This document shows, in pieces, positions 32,567-41,483 of a stretch of 64,000 bases of DNA. Below the pieces are notes generated by a model, which worked only from the letters and a program-made list of their open reading frames with translations, did no database searches and was not told where the DNA came from. The translations under genes were made by a program, and so were the position numbers. Numbering within the stretch: position 1 is the stretch's first letter; the number at the start of each line of letters is the position of its first letter. The DNA is taken from the NCBI RefSeq assembly GCF_002899895.1, contig NZ_PPEI02000002.1, positions 372,001-436,000 of the forward strand, in the 5' to 3' direction. The stretch is from Chryseobacterium oncorhynchi (GTDB taxonomy: Bacteria > Bacteroidota > Bacteroidia > Flavobacteriales > Weeksellaceae).

Positions 32567-33115
32567 TTAAATATTATTCAAAATTCTTTCTACCTGAGCT
32601 ATATGCCTCGCATTATGATAAATAACAAAACGGAAAGTGTCGCCTAATTTTAAAGTGATTAATTTAGAAATACTGATGGCTGTTTTTGTTTTTTCCAGAT
32701 CAATGTGCTGTGCTTTTTCCAATAGTTCCAGTAAAAGTTGCTGCTGTTTAACAAATTCATTCAATACATCTTTATTCAATTGGCTATGGATAGGATTCAT
32801 TGCTTTTAGGGTCTTCATCTTGTTCAGTTTTTCCTTGGGAAGCATACTTTTAGCAAAATAGTTCCCTAAAATCCCTGGTTTGAAAGTGGCTTGGGCAGAA
32901 GTTTCGGAAGAAGATATTCTGTGACTGATTTCCGGAATATAAAAATCTCCGTATCGGTTAAGATGTTCCAGACATTCCAATGCACTCCAGCTGTCTGTAG
33001 AAATTCTGAAGTTTAATTCATTTTCAGGCTTTTGCAAAAGTGTTTGGACATATTGTAAATGATTTCCGGTTCTATCTTTTAACTCTTCTAATAATGGTGT
33101 GGTTGAAATTTTCAT
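32567..33115 (-). CDS. DinB-family protein
   Basis: A 182-residue four-helix DinB/YfiT-like protein. The W-S-A-L-E-C-L-E-H-L-N-R motif carries the first metal-type His and the C-terminal H-N-A-R-H-I-A-Q-V-E-R-I the other two. Members are metal-dependent thiol S-transferases (bacillithiol and others) or uncharacterised stress proteins. It lies upstream of ogt on the same strand with a gap of 42 bp. Confidence 0.88.
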   Translation of the reverse strand: MKISTTPLLEELKDRTGNHLQYVQTLLQKPENELNFRISTDSWSALECLEHLNRYGDFYIPEISHRISSSETSAQATFKPGILGNYFAKSMLPKEKLNKMKTLKAMNPIHSQLNKDVLNEFVKQQQLLLELLEKAQHIDLEKTKTAISISKLITLKLGDTFRFVIYHNARHIAQVERILNNI

Positions 33116-33235
33116 CTGTTTATTTTTACATTTTTAAAAGGAAAATGGAACTAAACATATCATTACGGTATATTATTCCATTGTTTCTTTTTATGCAAAT
33201 TTCAGAATTGGCTGGTTCTTAAATATTGATTGAAC

Positions 33236-33754
33236 TCAAGATTTTTTGAGCCTTGACAAGGTTTCCGGAGACATTCTAAGATAATTGGCAATATATTTAT
33301 TGGGGACTTCCTGAAATAGCTTGGGGCTTCGTCTTAATACTCTTTCGTATCGCTCTTTTGGTGAATTGATCAACAGATCTTTCTCTCTTTCAAGCTGCTG
33401 TAATACGAGATCTTCTAAAGTGTGCATCCAAAATTTCATATGCTCTTCATGAGACTGAATAAATTCATAGAAATCCTTTTTGGAAGCCACTTTTACTGTT
33501 GTTTTCTTTATTGCCTGAATATAAAGATCCGACGGTTTTCCTGAAAGAAAAGAATCCAGGGAAACAATAATATTTCCTGTATAGCCAAAACGGATGATCC
33601 TTTCTTCATTTTCATCCATCATGAAGATCCTTACACTTCCTTTTTCTATAAAATAAATAGAAGTATCTGTACTTCCTGAAGTTTTCAGAAATTCATTTCG
33701 CTTGAATTCCTTAGGTAACCAATGAATTCCACTTTGAAGTAATTTTTCAATCAT
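33236..33754 (-). CDS. Crp/Fnr-family regulator, short form
   Basis: A 172-residue protein with a cyclic-nucleotide-binding-like N-terminal domain (about 10-115; TSIYFIEKGSVRIFMMDENE) and a compact DNA-binding part with Y-I-A-N-Y-L-R-M-S-P-E-T-L-S-R-L as HTH; it ends shortly after this helix, where longer family members have a wing. This short form is common in Bacteroidetes. No ligand can be deduced. It is divergent from the protease-like gene at 33823. Confidence 0.86.
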   Translation of the reverse strand: MIEKLLQSGIHWLPKEFKRNEFLKTSGSTDTSIYFIEKGSVRIFMMDENEERIIRFGYTGNIIVSLDSFLSGKPSDLYIQAIKKTTVKVASKKDFYEFIQSHEEHMKFWMHTLEDLVLQQLEREKDLLINSPKERYERVLRRSPKLFQEVPNKYIANYLRMSPETLSRLKKS

Positions 33755-33822
33755 TTCGCTTTATTATTTGGTGTTCCAAAGATAATGGGTAATTTTAATG
33801 GTTTAAACACTCATCACGAATA

Positions 33823-34677
33823 ATGCTCAAAAAGATAAGTCTTTTATTTCTGCTTTCCATCGGGTTTTCCATTGTGAAAGCTCAAACAACCATCCCCTTT
33901 CGGATGACAAAATATAATAATATTATTGTAAAAGCGCTTGTTAACGAAAAGGATTCGTTGAATCTTATGTTTCAGATCGCCATGAAAGATGGTTCTATTT
34001 CTCCGGAACGAAAGCAAAAAGCAGATCATATCATTTTCAATAAGGATAAAATAAGTGATCATAATACGATCAATATTGGAACTTTACACTGGAAAGATAT
34101 CCGTTTTTTTGATGATGAATTAACGGGCCATGAAGCAGATGGAAAGATTGGAACAGGCCTTTTTGACGGAAAGATTTTCAAAATTGATTATGATAACAAC
34201 CAGTTTGTTATTTATGATAAAATCCCTGACCTTACAGGATTTCAACCGGTTAAGATCCTTCTGAACCAACAGGCTTTTTATATTTCAGGGGACAATATCA
34301 TTGACGGAGATCAACAACAAGAAGCTTATTTTTTACTCCAATCCGGATATTCTGGAGGAGTTTTATATAGTAATGAATTTGCCGAAAAACATCAATTAAA
34401 TGATAAACTAAAGATTTCCGGAGAAAAAACACTAAAAAATTCAAGTGCAGAAAAGCTGGTAATCAAACAAGGAGTTCTTCCTTTTTTTAAGCTTGGTAAT
34501 TTTGTTTTTAAAGATGCATCTGTCGGATTTTTCGCAGGAGAATTGAAAACACAAAATACCAGTTATTTTGGAGCTGATATGCTCCGCCGATTCATCTGGA
34601 TCTTTGATGCAGACAAAGAAATGGCCTATATTAAACCAAGTAAATACTATTCAGAACCCTATTATAAGATAAATTAA
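33823..34677 (+). CDS. Retropepsin-like protein without catalytic Asp residues
   Basis: A 284-residue exported protein (signal peptide to about A-Q, residue 21), same length and strand order as the aspartyl protease at 23678. Where that protein has F-D-T-G, this one has F-Q-I-A (Gln51); where it has L-L-D-S-G, this one has L-L-Q-S-G (Gln173). The I-G-T-G-L-F/K-I-D-Y pattern between them is kept. It is therefore probably a non-catalytic family member acting by binding. A lipoprotein gene follows after 29 bp on the same strand. Confidence 0.75.
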   Translation: MLKKISLLFLLSIGFSIVKAQTTIPFRMTKYNNIIVKALVNEKDSLNLMFQIAMKDGSISPERKQKADHIIFNKDKISDHNTINIGTLHWKDIRFFDDELTGHEADGKIGTGLFDGKIFKIDYDNNQFVIYDKIPDLTGFQPVKILLNQQAFYISGDNIIDGDQQQEAYFLLQSGYSGGVLYSNEFAEKHQLNDKLKISGEKTLKNSSAEKLVIKQGVLPFFKLGNFVFKDASVGFFAGELKTQNTSYFGADMLRRFIWIFDADKEMAYIKPSKYYSEPYYKIN

Positions 34678-34706
34678 AACTTACGATATTCAAAAAAATC
34701 TTAATA

Positions 34707-35714
34707 ATGAAAGTTAATACAGCCTTAGTGCTTTTATCGTTACAACTGATCGTTATCAGCTGTAAAAAAGATGAAAAACAACCTGTTCAGAATCAAAACA
34801 ATGTACCAAGTGATTCTATAAAAACAGTAGCGAAGAAAGAAGATGAAATAGATTTTAAGAATTTTCACATTTTCAATGTTTCCACCATGCAGCGTAATGA
34901 GCTGATGGACACCTTTATCTCTGTATCTGATATTTACAGTGATTCTAACTCTGTTCCGGCAGATATACTTAAAAAACAAAAGGAGCTTCCTTTTGATAAG
35001 CTGTCCTATCTTGAGCTGGATGAACAGCACAAGCAAAAGATGCTTACAGGAATTCACCTCACTGAAAACGACTCTCTGTATCTTTACAACTATGGGTCTA
35101 ATAAGCTTCAAAAACTTCCGGTACGTCAGTTAAAAGCTGTTGCCTATTTATCTCCTTATACCACTGAAGGGGAAGAAATTGATGCAGGTTCTTATATGCT
35201 GGGCTTCCAGATTGACAGCCAGAAAAGCAATGAGATTTTTGATAAGTATGCAAACGTTGTTGCTTATTTTGGAAACAAGAATCCATTTGTAGAAAATAAG
35301 ATGAAGATGATTAAATGGGAAAAAGCAGGGACTGATGTTCAGAAAAAATATTTCTCCGGTTCAAAGCTTAGATATGGAGGTACTTTCCAAGCTAAATATG
35401 ATAACATGACCTATTATGTACAGGATCTTCTTGAAGAGTATGGAACCCAGGAACGCAAACTACTGGTCATTAATGATCAGAATGAAAAAATATTTGAAAA
35501 AACCTTTTCCATGGATGATGGCACAGAATTCAATCCTCTTGAGAAAATGGAAAATGATGAAGCCCATAATTATGCACAATGGACTGGTCATCTTTTTAAA
35601 GGAAAAGCTCCTGTAGTCTTTGGTTTTATATCTCCATCTTTTGGATGCCCTGTCATTACATTTATAGATAAGGAAAAGACCGAGCTAAGTGTTAATTGTG
35701 ACAATAGACATTAA
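34707..35714 (+). CDS. Hypothetical lipoprotein
   Basis: A 335-residue lipoprotein (signal I-V-I-S-C, lipidated Cys19, then a Lys/Gln/Asn-rich linker to about residue 50). The mature part is not recognised; it has beta-type segments and a Cys in F-G-C-P near the end, and C-D-N-R-H as the last residues, which could form a disulfide. It follows the protease-like gene by 29 bp and shares its terminator, so both probably work in the cell envelope; nothing more can be said about function. Confidence 0.8.
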   Translation: MKVNTALVLLSLQLIVISCKKDEKQPVQNQNNVPSDSIKTVAKKEDEIDFKNFHIFNVSTMQRNELMDTFISVSDIYSDSNSVPADILKKQKELPFDKLSYLELDEQHKQKMLTGIHLTENDSLYLYNYGSNKLQKLPVRQLKAVAYLSPYTTEGEEIDAGSYMLGFQIDSQKSNEIFDKYANVVAYFGNKNPFVENKMKMIKWEKAGTDVQKKYFSGSKLRYGGTFQAKYDNMTYYVQDLLEEYGTQERKLLVINDQNEKIFEKTFSMDDGTEFNPLEKMENDEAHNYAQWTGHLFKGKAPVVFGFISPSFGCPVITFIDKEKTELSVNCDNRH

Positions 35715-35743
35715 TCAGACAAAAAAGAATATATAGCATATCA

Positions 35744-35782
35744 AAAAAAGCAAATCTGTAAATAATACAGATTTGCTTTTTT
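35744..35782 (+). terminator. Rho-independent terminator after lipoprotein gene
   Basis: AAAAAAGCAAATCTGTA (35744-35760) and TACAGATTTGCTTTTTT (35766-35782) form a perfect 17-bp stem with loop AATAA. Confidence 0.94.
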
Positions 35783-35801
35783 ATTTTAGCCTTAAAAATT
35801 A

Positions 35802-35833
35802 TGGGGCAGATTGAATAATACCAATCTACCCCA
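35802..35833 (-). terminator. Rho-independent terminator after esterase gene
   Basis: On the minus strand TGGGGTAGATTG pairs with CAATCTGCCCCA (12 bp, one G-U wobble) and is followed by TAATTTTTAA. It starts 27 bp after the esterase stop codon. Confidence 0.8.
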
Positions 35834-35860
35834 CTTTCCATCCTATTTATAGCATTTCAA

Positions 35861-36916
35861 TTATTTAATCTTAGGATAAAGTTTGTTTTTCAGGTTTATG
35901 AAATAGGTTTCTGACTCTTTAAAGTCGTTGCTTTTCATGAACTTAAGAACTACATTCAGATAGGCTTCTGACGGAGTAAATTCGACACCCATTTTCCCAG
36001 AGAACTTTTTATAATCTTCTTCCAGTAAGCCCGGATTTTTGGCAAGCTGCTTAATATCTGTTCGGAACCCTTTAAATATAAATTTTAAAGCTTCATAATT
36101 CCCCGGATACGAAACTGTTCCATGTACTTCTCCCTCAAAAAAGCGGTGCTTATAGTTCAGAGTTCCGTTTTTCTCTACAATTCCTTTAAATTCTTCAATG
36201 GCTTGCGTCATATCAGAGTTCCAGTTTTTCTGTTGTTCTTCATTGTCGGCCTGAGAAACATAGAGGGATTTATTGACAGGAAATTTCTTATTCTTTTCCA
36301 AATAATCTTTTGTTCTGGAGATGGTAACCTTATTATCCCACCATAAGCTTGGATCATTGGCCACATAGGCATTGAAGTAATCCGGATGAGAAAGAAAAAC
36401 ATTGATGGCAAAAAGACCACCGAATGAGTGTCCCACCAATACAGAATAATCCTGAGTTCTATAGTTTTTACTGATAAACGGTTTTAGTTCTTCCTGCATG
36501 AATTTTACAAAATTTTCACTTCCCCCGCTGTCAGCAAAAAGGGTTATATTAGGATTCACAGGACTTTTCTTTCCAGCCTTTGTAGGGGTAAGATCTCTTG
36601 TTCGCTCTGTATTTTTAATTCCGACCACAATACACTCCGGAATATCTGCATAGGGAGTTCTTGCTACAAAATCTGCCATCCCAGTGTAATATTCAAAGTT
36701 TATTTCTCCGTCTAAAAGATAGATTACAGGGTACTTTGCCAGGCTGATTGTATTATCATTATAGGTTTTTGGAAGATGAACTGAAATTTCTCTGTTTTCA
36801 TTTAAAATCTTTGAAAATAGAGTCTGTTTCTCTCCTATTACAATTTTTTCCTGAGCATGCCCAAGTGTAAAGAATGAAAATAGAGATAGATATAAAATTT
36901 TAAACCAATTGTTCAT
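35861..36916 (-). CDS. Alpha/beta-hydrolase esterase, exported (IroE/Fes-like candidate)
   Basis: A 351-residue exported protein (signal peptide to about H-A-Q, residue 22) of the esterase D/IroE-like family. The nucleophile elbow is V-G-H-S-F-G-G with Ser164; Y-P-V-I-Y-L-L-D-G near residue 62 and E-V-H-G-T-V with the catalytic His near residue 267 are typical. Members such as IroE and Fes cleave trilactone siderophores. The gene overlaps by 17 bp with a PepSY membrane protein and sits downstream of a siderophore receptor, so a role in releasing iron from an imported siderophore is likely; this is inferred from context. Confidence 0.82.
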   Translation of the reverse strand: MNNWFKILYLSLFSFFTLGHAQEKIVIGEKQTLFSKILNENREISVHLPKTYNDNTISLAKYPVIYLLDGEINFEYYTGMADFVARTPYADIPECIVVGIKNTERTRDLTPTKAGKKSPVNPNITLFADSGGSENFVKFMQEELKPFISKNYRTQDYSVLVGHSFGGLFAINVFLSHPDYFNAYVANDPSLWWDNKVTISRTKDYLEKNKKFPVNKSLYVSQADNEEQQKNWNSDMTQAIEEFKGIVEKNGTLNYKHRFFEGEVHGTVSYPGNYEALKFIFKGFRTDIKQLAKNPGLLEEDYKKFSGKMGVEFTPSEAYLNVVLKFMKSNDFKESETYFINLKNKLYPKIK

Positions 36917-38168
36917 GGTGTGATTCTTTTCTGTGTTGATGAATATTATTAATTTCTTTTCCTTTTTTAGTTGCTTTATTTCGTCTTCCCCACCAGATCA
37001 GAAATCCAGTAATCGGTAGACTGGTACAGATAATTCCGATGACGAAAGTGAAGATCTTTCCGAACATTCCGCCCCAGTAGCCTACATGCAGATCGAAATT
37101 CATGTGTTCAATCACTTCATGCATCTGAACTTCTTTCGGATAGTTGATTTCATCTCCCGTATATTTACTCACTTCTTTACTTTTCCCGTCAGAAATGCTT
37201 TTTAAGCCTATAAACTTAGCAGCAATTACGTTGTAAACCGTCGTAGAATCCTTTCGTGGGACACTCATTCTGATCTGCTTTGCCTGAGGAATTTCTTTAA
37301 AATTTCTGTCAATAAAGTCGGTAAAAGACAACGCTTTTTTATCAGGATCAAATTTAGGCTCATACTTTTCTGCAATCTTATGAGGGTCTGCAACTCCTCC
37401 GAAAGCTTCCTGAGTAAGATCTGTTAAAACCTTATAGGCCATAATTAATCCCGTAATGGTAATAAATACTGCCGGTAATAATGAATAGAATCCGAAAACA
37501 TTATGAAAGTCATAGTTTTTTCTACGCCATTTTGTTCCTGATTTAATTTTAAATGCGGTAGTTCTCGTTGTTTTGTTCCATTTTTTTGGCCACCAAAGAA
37601 TCAGGCCGCCAATCAATTGAACAAAAAAGATGATGGATGCTACTCCCACCACTGTTTTCCCGAATTTACCAGCTAATAATTGAGCATGAATGTGAGCTAC
37701 CACGTAGAAAAATTCATAGCTTTTCGTAGAACCTATTACTTTTCCGGTATACGGATCAAGATAATGATAAGCGAAAACTCCTCTTGGACCTCGTTCTTTT
37801 GGTTTTGCTGCTTTATCTGCATTTTTATCCTTAGGAGGTTTAGTTGCCGATGCTACCCTAAAAGTTCTGTCTGCTTCCTTATAAGTATCAAAGTAAAAAG
37901 CTTTTCTGTCCGGAACCTGCTGATGAAATTGTGCCAACAGCTGTTCTGGTGACATTTTTTTCGCATTGGCCGGAGCCTGAACGTATTTTGCACTTCCACC
38001 GCACAAGTCAATGATTTCATCACAGAAGACAAATACAGTTCCTGAAAGTGTGACCGTAAGTACAATAATTCCGGAAACTAGTCCGAGCCAGAGATGCAGC
38101 CATCCTGTGATTCTTTTGGTGAGGGATTTTCCCTGCTTTTTCTTTGTATTAGTTTTTTTGTTTTCCAT
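36900..38168 (-). CDS. PepSY-associated membrane protein, putative iron/siderophore reductase
   Basis: A 422-residue inner-membrane protein with four membrane helices: one near the start (WLHLWLGLVSGIIVLTVTLS), a pair around residues 165-200 and 225-260 and one near the end (ICTSLPITGFLIWWGRRN). The large loops carry PepSY-type domains. Conserved His residues in helices (LHLWLG, A-H-I-H-A-Q) suit haem or metal binding. Homologues are found with siderophore receptors and several are reported as ferric-siderophore reductases. Start ATG 38168 is preferred over an upstream TTG at 38237. It overlaps the esterase gene by 17 bp. Confidence 0.87.
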   Translation of the reverse strand: MENKKTNTKKKQGKSLTKRITGWLHLWLGLVSGIIVLTVTLSGTVFVFCDEIIDLCGGSAKYVQAPANAKKMSPEQLLAQFHQQVPDRKAFYFDTYKEADRTFRVASATKPPKDKNADKAAKPKERGPRGVFAYHYLDPYTGKVIGSTKSYEFFYVVAHIHAQLLAGKFGKTVVGVASIIFFVQLIGGLILWWPKKWNKTTRTTAFKIKSGTKWRRKNYDFHNVFGFYSLLPAVFITITGLIMAYKVLTDLTQEAFGGVADPHKIAEKYEPKFDPDKKALSFTDFIDRNFKEIPQAKQIRMSVPRKDSTTVYNVIAAKFIGLKSISDGKSKEVSKYTGDEINYPKEVQMHEVIEHMNFDLHVGYWGGMFGKIFTFVIGIICTSLPITGFLIWWGRRNKATKKGKEINNIHQHRKESHHEQLV

Positions 38169-38436
38169 ATCCAGTTTTGTAAATGATTTCAAAAGTAACC
38201 GCTCACTAAAAGATTGATGTATGCCGGATATACGCAAAGACGAAAAAAAAGGATTAGTAAGTTTGAGTTATAAGATGTAAGAATCTGAAATTGATCAAAT
38301 TTATGAATGCGTGTTAAAAATCTAATTATTAAATATATGATTTTCTTACACCTTAAAAACGTTATAATCGCCTCAACGGCTTTGCGTTCTCCAGCACATA
38401 GTTATTTTGAAAAAATATTTTTTGTTTTTAAGTTTT

Positions 38437-40611
38437 TTAAAATTTGAATGCAAAATTGGCAAGAATTTCTCTTGGCTTCTGTGGCTGACCATAGAAGTTC
38501 CAGTACATCTCATTCAAGGCATTGTTCATCTTCAAACCGATTCTGTATTTTTTCTTGTCATAGAAAATAGTGGCTCCCACTGAAGTATATGATGGTGCCA
38601 GAAAATGGTTTCCAATGTTGATATACGTTTTATCTACAAAATTAAATCCTGCTCCAAATCCCAGCCCTTCAAAAGCTCCATTCATCATTTTATAACTCGT
38701 CCAGAAGTTGGCTACATGCTTAGGTGTCCATGCACTTCTTTTTCCTGCATCTTTGCTTCTGTCATCAAATTTATTATCGTTATAACCATAGCCTGCAACA
38801 ATATTCCATCCCTTAACAGGATTTGCTACAAGATCTATTTCAAAACCTTGGTTCTTGATATTTCCATCTTGAATATAAAGTCCGGTAATTCCTGATGGGT
38901 CAGCAATCAGACGATTTTTAATTCTCATGTTGTAATAACTTACCGTGGTTAAAAGTTTTTTTCCAAATAAATCAACTTTAAAACCTGCTTCAAACTGATT
39001 CCCTTGTTCAGGTTTATATTCAATGAAAGTGTTTCCTGATTTGTCTCTTGAATCCCTTGTAGGAGCTACGTTTTTAAAACCGTTTACATAATTTGCAAAG
39101 AATGAAATTTCATTTTTAACGATCTCATAAACTAAACCGAATTTCGGAGCAAATTGAGTTTGTGTGTATTCGCCCTTACCTTCTACCCCATTGGTAATGA
39201 TATTGTTATTTTTATAATTATCCATTCTTAAACTCGCCATCACCAATAGGTTATCTGTAATATTAAGAACATCAGAAGCGTATACACTGAATGTTCTGGA
39301 TTGGGTAACGTCGTAGTTTGTTGGCTTTATAATACTATTTGGATCGTTGGGAATTCTTTCCAGGTTTTCTACTAAACTTCTGGATATTGGCTGCCACGGT
39401 GAAGACTCGTTCAGCTTAATGATATCGTAGGGCGCAAAAACAGATCCTTTTGTATCATCTTTTGAAGTTTTAAACATACCATACTGATTTTTGGTGGTCT
39501 GCTGATAGTAATCTAACCCTACAACCAAACGGTTTCTAAGATTTCCTATTTTAAAGTCTCCAATAAAGTTCTGCTGAATATTATCTGTTGTAATTTTATA
39601 GCTGTCAAAAGGACGAATTCCTCTGCTTACTGTATTATTATCAACATAACTTAAAACAAGAAATATTGATCCGTTTTCATTAGCTTCACCTCTTTGATAC
39701 GATGTTCTGGAAGTCCATTGATCATTAAACTTATGGGTAACTTCAGCCATTGTTACAAAATTGGTCCTTTTTGATCCAATGTCGTTACTTGTAAATGATC
39801 TGTCATGCGCTCCTGCAAGGTCTTTCATAGAATGCAATGTCAGTTTTTCAGATTGTCTTACAAAAGCATTCAGTGTTTTTTCCGGTGAATGGAATTCTGT
39901 ATCCAATGTTACCGTTGTTTTATCGCTTACCTTATATAAAATACTTCCTGAGAAAAACAGACCTTTGTTATATCCTGCATCCTGGAAAGAATCTTGAGAA
40001 TAGGCTGCCACATTAAATCTCGCTAAAGCTGTTTTTTCTTTATTTAAAGGAGTGTTTACGTCTGCTGTAATTCTGTTCATTCCCCAACTTCCGGTCGTAT
40101 AGTTGATGATTCCACCGAAGTTCTCCTGTGGCTTTTTAGTCACCACATTCACAACACCACCATAGTTTGCTAGGGTTCCTCCAAATAAGGTTCCTGATGG
40201 TCCTTTAATTACTTCTACTCTTTCAATATTGGCAATTTCCGACTGTACTCTTGGGTTTTGAGTCAATCCGTTTCTGAAGCTTGCATTAGAACTAAAACCT
40301 CTCAAAAAGACATCATTTCCACTGTCATTCACACTGTTGCTTACTACCACTCCCGGCGCTGAAGCCATTGCCGTGTTGAAATCTGTAGCGCCCATTTCAC
40401 TGATAATTTCTTTTGGGACCAGATTGTAAACGGTTGGATTTTCAAGGTTTTCCAGTGGAAGCCTTGCCACTGATTCGGATTTTTTGGTTCTGTAGTTATG
40501 AGTTCCCTGAAGTGATACGGACTGGATCTCAGCCACTTTTAGGGTATCACTTTCCTGTGCATAGAGCATGGTTACTGCCAATAAAGATGCAGAAATAATA
40601 GTTTTTTTCAT
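38437..40611 (-). CDS. TonB-dependent siderophore receptor
   Basis: A 724-residue outer-membrane receptor of the FhuA/FpvA-like siderophore type. Signal peptide ends near L-Y-A-Q (residue 19); no CarboxypepD domain. The plug (about 45-165) contains FLRGFSSNASFRNGLTQNPR and V-I-K-G-P-S-G-T-L-F-G, the barrel follows and ends in I-L-A-N-F-A-F-K-F with terminal Phe. Its promoter region carries a -7 TAATTTTG overlapped by a Fur-like palindrome (40634-40670). It lies 268 bp upstream of the PepSY/esterase pair on the same strand; separate transcripts are possible. Confidence 0.94.
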   Translation of the reverse strand: MKKTIISASLLAVTMLYAQESDTLKVAEIQSVSLQGTHNYRTKKSESVARLPLENLENPTVYNLVPKEIISEMGATDFNTAMASAPGVVVSNSVNDSGNDVFLRGFSSNASFRNGLTQNPRVQSEIANIERVEVIKGPSGTLFGGTLANYGGVVNVVTKKPQENFGGIINYTTGSWGMNRITADVNTPLNKEKTALARFNVAAYSQDSFQDAGYNKGLFFSGSILYKVSDKTTVTLDTEFHSPEKTLNAFVRQSEKLTLHSMKDLAGAHDRSFTSNDIGSKRTNFVTMAEVTHKFNDQWTSRTSYQRGEANENGSIFLVLSYVDNNTVSRGIRPFDSYKITTDNIQQNFIGDFKIGNLRNRLVVGLDYYQQTTKNQYGMFKTSKDDTKGSVFAPYDIIKLNESSPWQPISRSLVENLERIPNDPNSIIKPTNYDVTQSRTFSVYASDVLNITDNLLVMASLRMDNYKNNNIITNGVEGKGEYTQTQFAPKFGLVYEIVKNEISFFANYVNGFKNVAPTRDSRDKSGNTFIEYKPEQGNQFEAGFKVDLFGKKLLTTVSYYNMRIKNRLIADPSGITGLYIQDGNIKNQGFEIDLVANPVKGWNIVAGYGYNDNKFDDRSKDAGKRSAWTPKHVANFWTSYKMMNGAFEGLGFGAGFNFVDKTYINIGNHFLAPSYTSVGATIFYDKKKYRIGLKMNNALNEMYWNFYGQPQKPREILANFAFKF

Positions 40612-40633
40612 TTTTATAATTAAGCTTGTGTTG

Positions 40634-40670
40634 CAAAATTAACTTATTTTTATTAATTCTAAATAAAAAT
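40634..40670 (-). promoter_or_regulatory. Promoter with Fur-like operator of siderophore receptor
   Basis: -7 element TAATTTTG at 40641-40634 (minus). Directly upstream ATTTTTATT (40646-40654) and AATAAAAAT (40662-40670) form a perfect 9-bp inverted repeat. Within it ATTCTAAATAA (40656-40666) is identical to the right arm of the palindrome at 5847-5857. An iron repressor bound here would cover the promoter. Confidence 0.55.
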
Positions 40671-40714
40671 ATGACACAAATCATAAAATGTGTTAATGAA
40701 AAAAGTCCATAAAT

Positions 40715-40744
40715 AAAGGGTTTCCGAATAATCGAAAACCCTTT
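40715..40744 (-). terminator. Terminator after 40826-41326 gene
   Basis: On the minus strand AAAGGGTTTTCG pairs with CGGAAACCCTTT (12 bp, one G-U wobble), loop ATTATT, followed by ATTTATGGACTTTTTT. It separates the upstream hypothetical gene from the receptor gene. Confidence 0.75.
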
Positions 40745-40825
40745 ATCTCCTCAAAGTATGATATTTTTAGGCTGAATATTCACCTAAATACTTTACATTT
40801 TTCATAAAAATCAGCGCAAATTTTC

Positions 40826-41326
40826 TTATACTATTGCAGCGCTCATCATTGACATATAATAGTTGGCACAATGCAGTGAAATCATCATTAATACTTCCTT
40901 ATTGGATAAATTTTCAAAGGTATCGGAGGTTATCATCTGATATTCATTGCCCATTAAATTCCATTTAAAGTTTGGCTTCATAATCACCAATTCAGAACCT
41001 ATTTTGTCTGTTAAAACAAATGATTCTTTAAAAATTCCTCTATGTTTAAAAACATAACTTTCTTTTACTCCATCAAAATAGGTCTGCACAATAATTTCTC
41101 CATTCCAGTTCATTCTGAATTTCAAGAGAACTTTTTCGCCATCTTTTAATTCAATAGTTGTTCCCCAAAACCCCTTTGGCTCTACCTGATAGCTTTTATA
41201 AGCCGCAATATCTATTATTGCATTAAACTTAAACCAATTCTTGTAAGAAAGTGTTCCTATTAATGTATTGTCTTTTGTAACTTCAAAATTCAAGGAACTG
41301 TTTGATTTTGCATAATATTCTGCCAT
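40826..41326 (-). CDS. Hypothetical protein
   Basis: A 166-residue soluble protein without signal peptide, not recognised. It is beta-rich with repeated short strands (LIGTLSYKNWFKFNA; G-F-W-G-T-T-I-E-L; IIVQTYFDGV), followed by a C-terminal helix rich in Met and Cys (LMMISLHCANYYMSMMSAAIV). The pattern, a barrel around one hydrophobic helix, is reminiscent of tubby/LURP-one folds, yet this is a guess from strand spacing only. It is a single gene with its own terminator. Confidence 0.7.
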   Translation of the reverse strand: MAEYYAKSNSSLNFEVTKDNTLIGTLSYKNWFKFNAIIDIAAYKSYQVEPKGFWGTTIELKDGEKVLLKFRMNWNGEIIVQTYFDGVKESYVFKHRGIFKESFVLTDKIGSELVIMKPNFKWNLMGNEYQMITSDTFENLSNKEVLMMISLHCANYYMSMMSAAIV

Positions 41327-41483
41327 GGTTATATTTTAATTTGGTGGAATTTTTATTAGTCTTTAAAAATAATAACAACCTGAATTTTAACGCTCTAATT
41401 TATAAATAATTCGGTAAAAATAAATGTATTTTTAAGCTGGTATGATAAAAATACTTGATAATGAGTTGGGAGTTATGCTTTTT

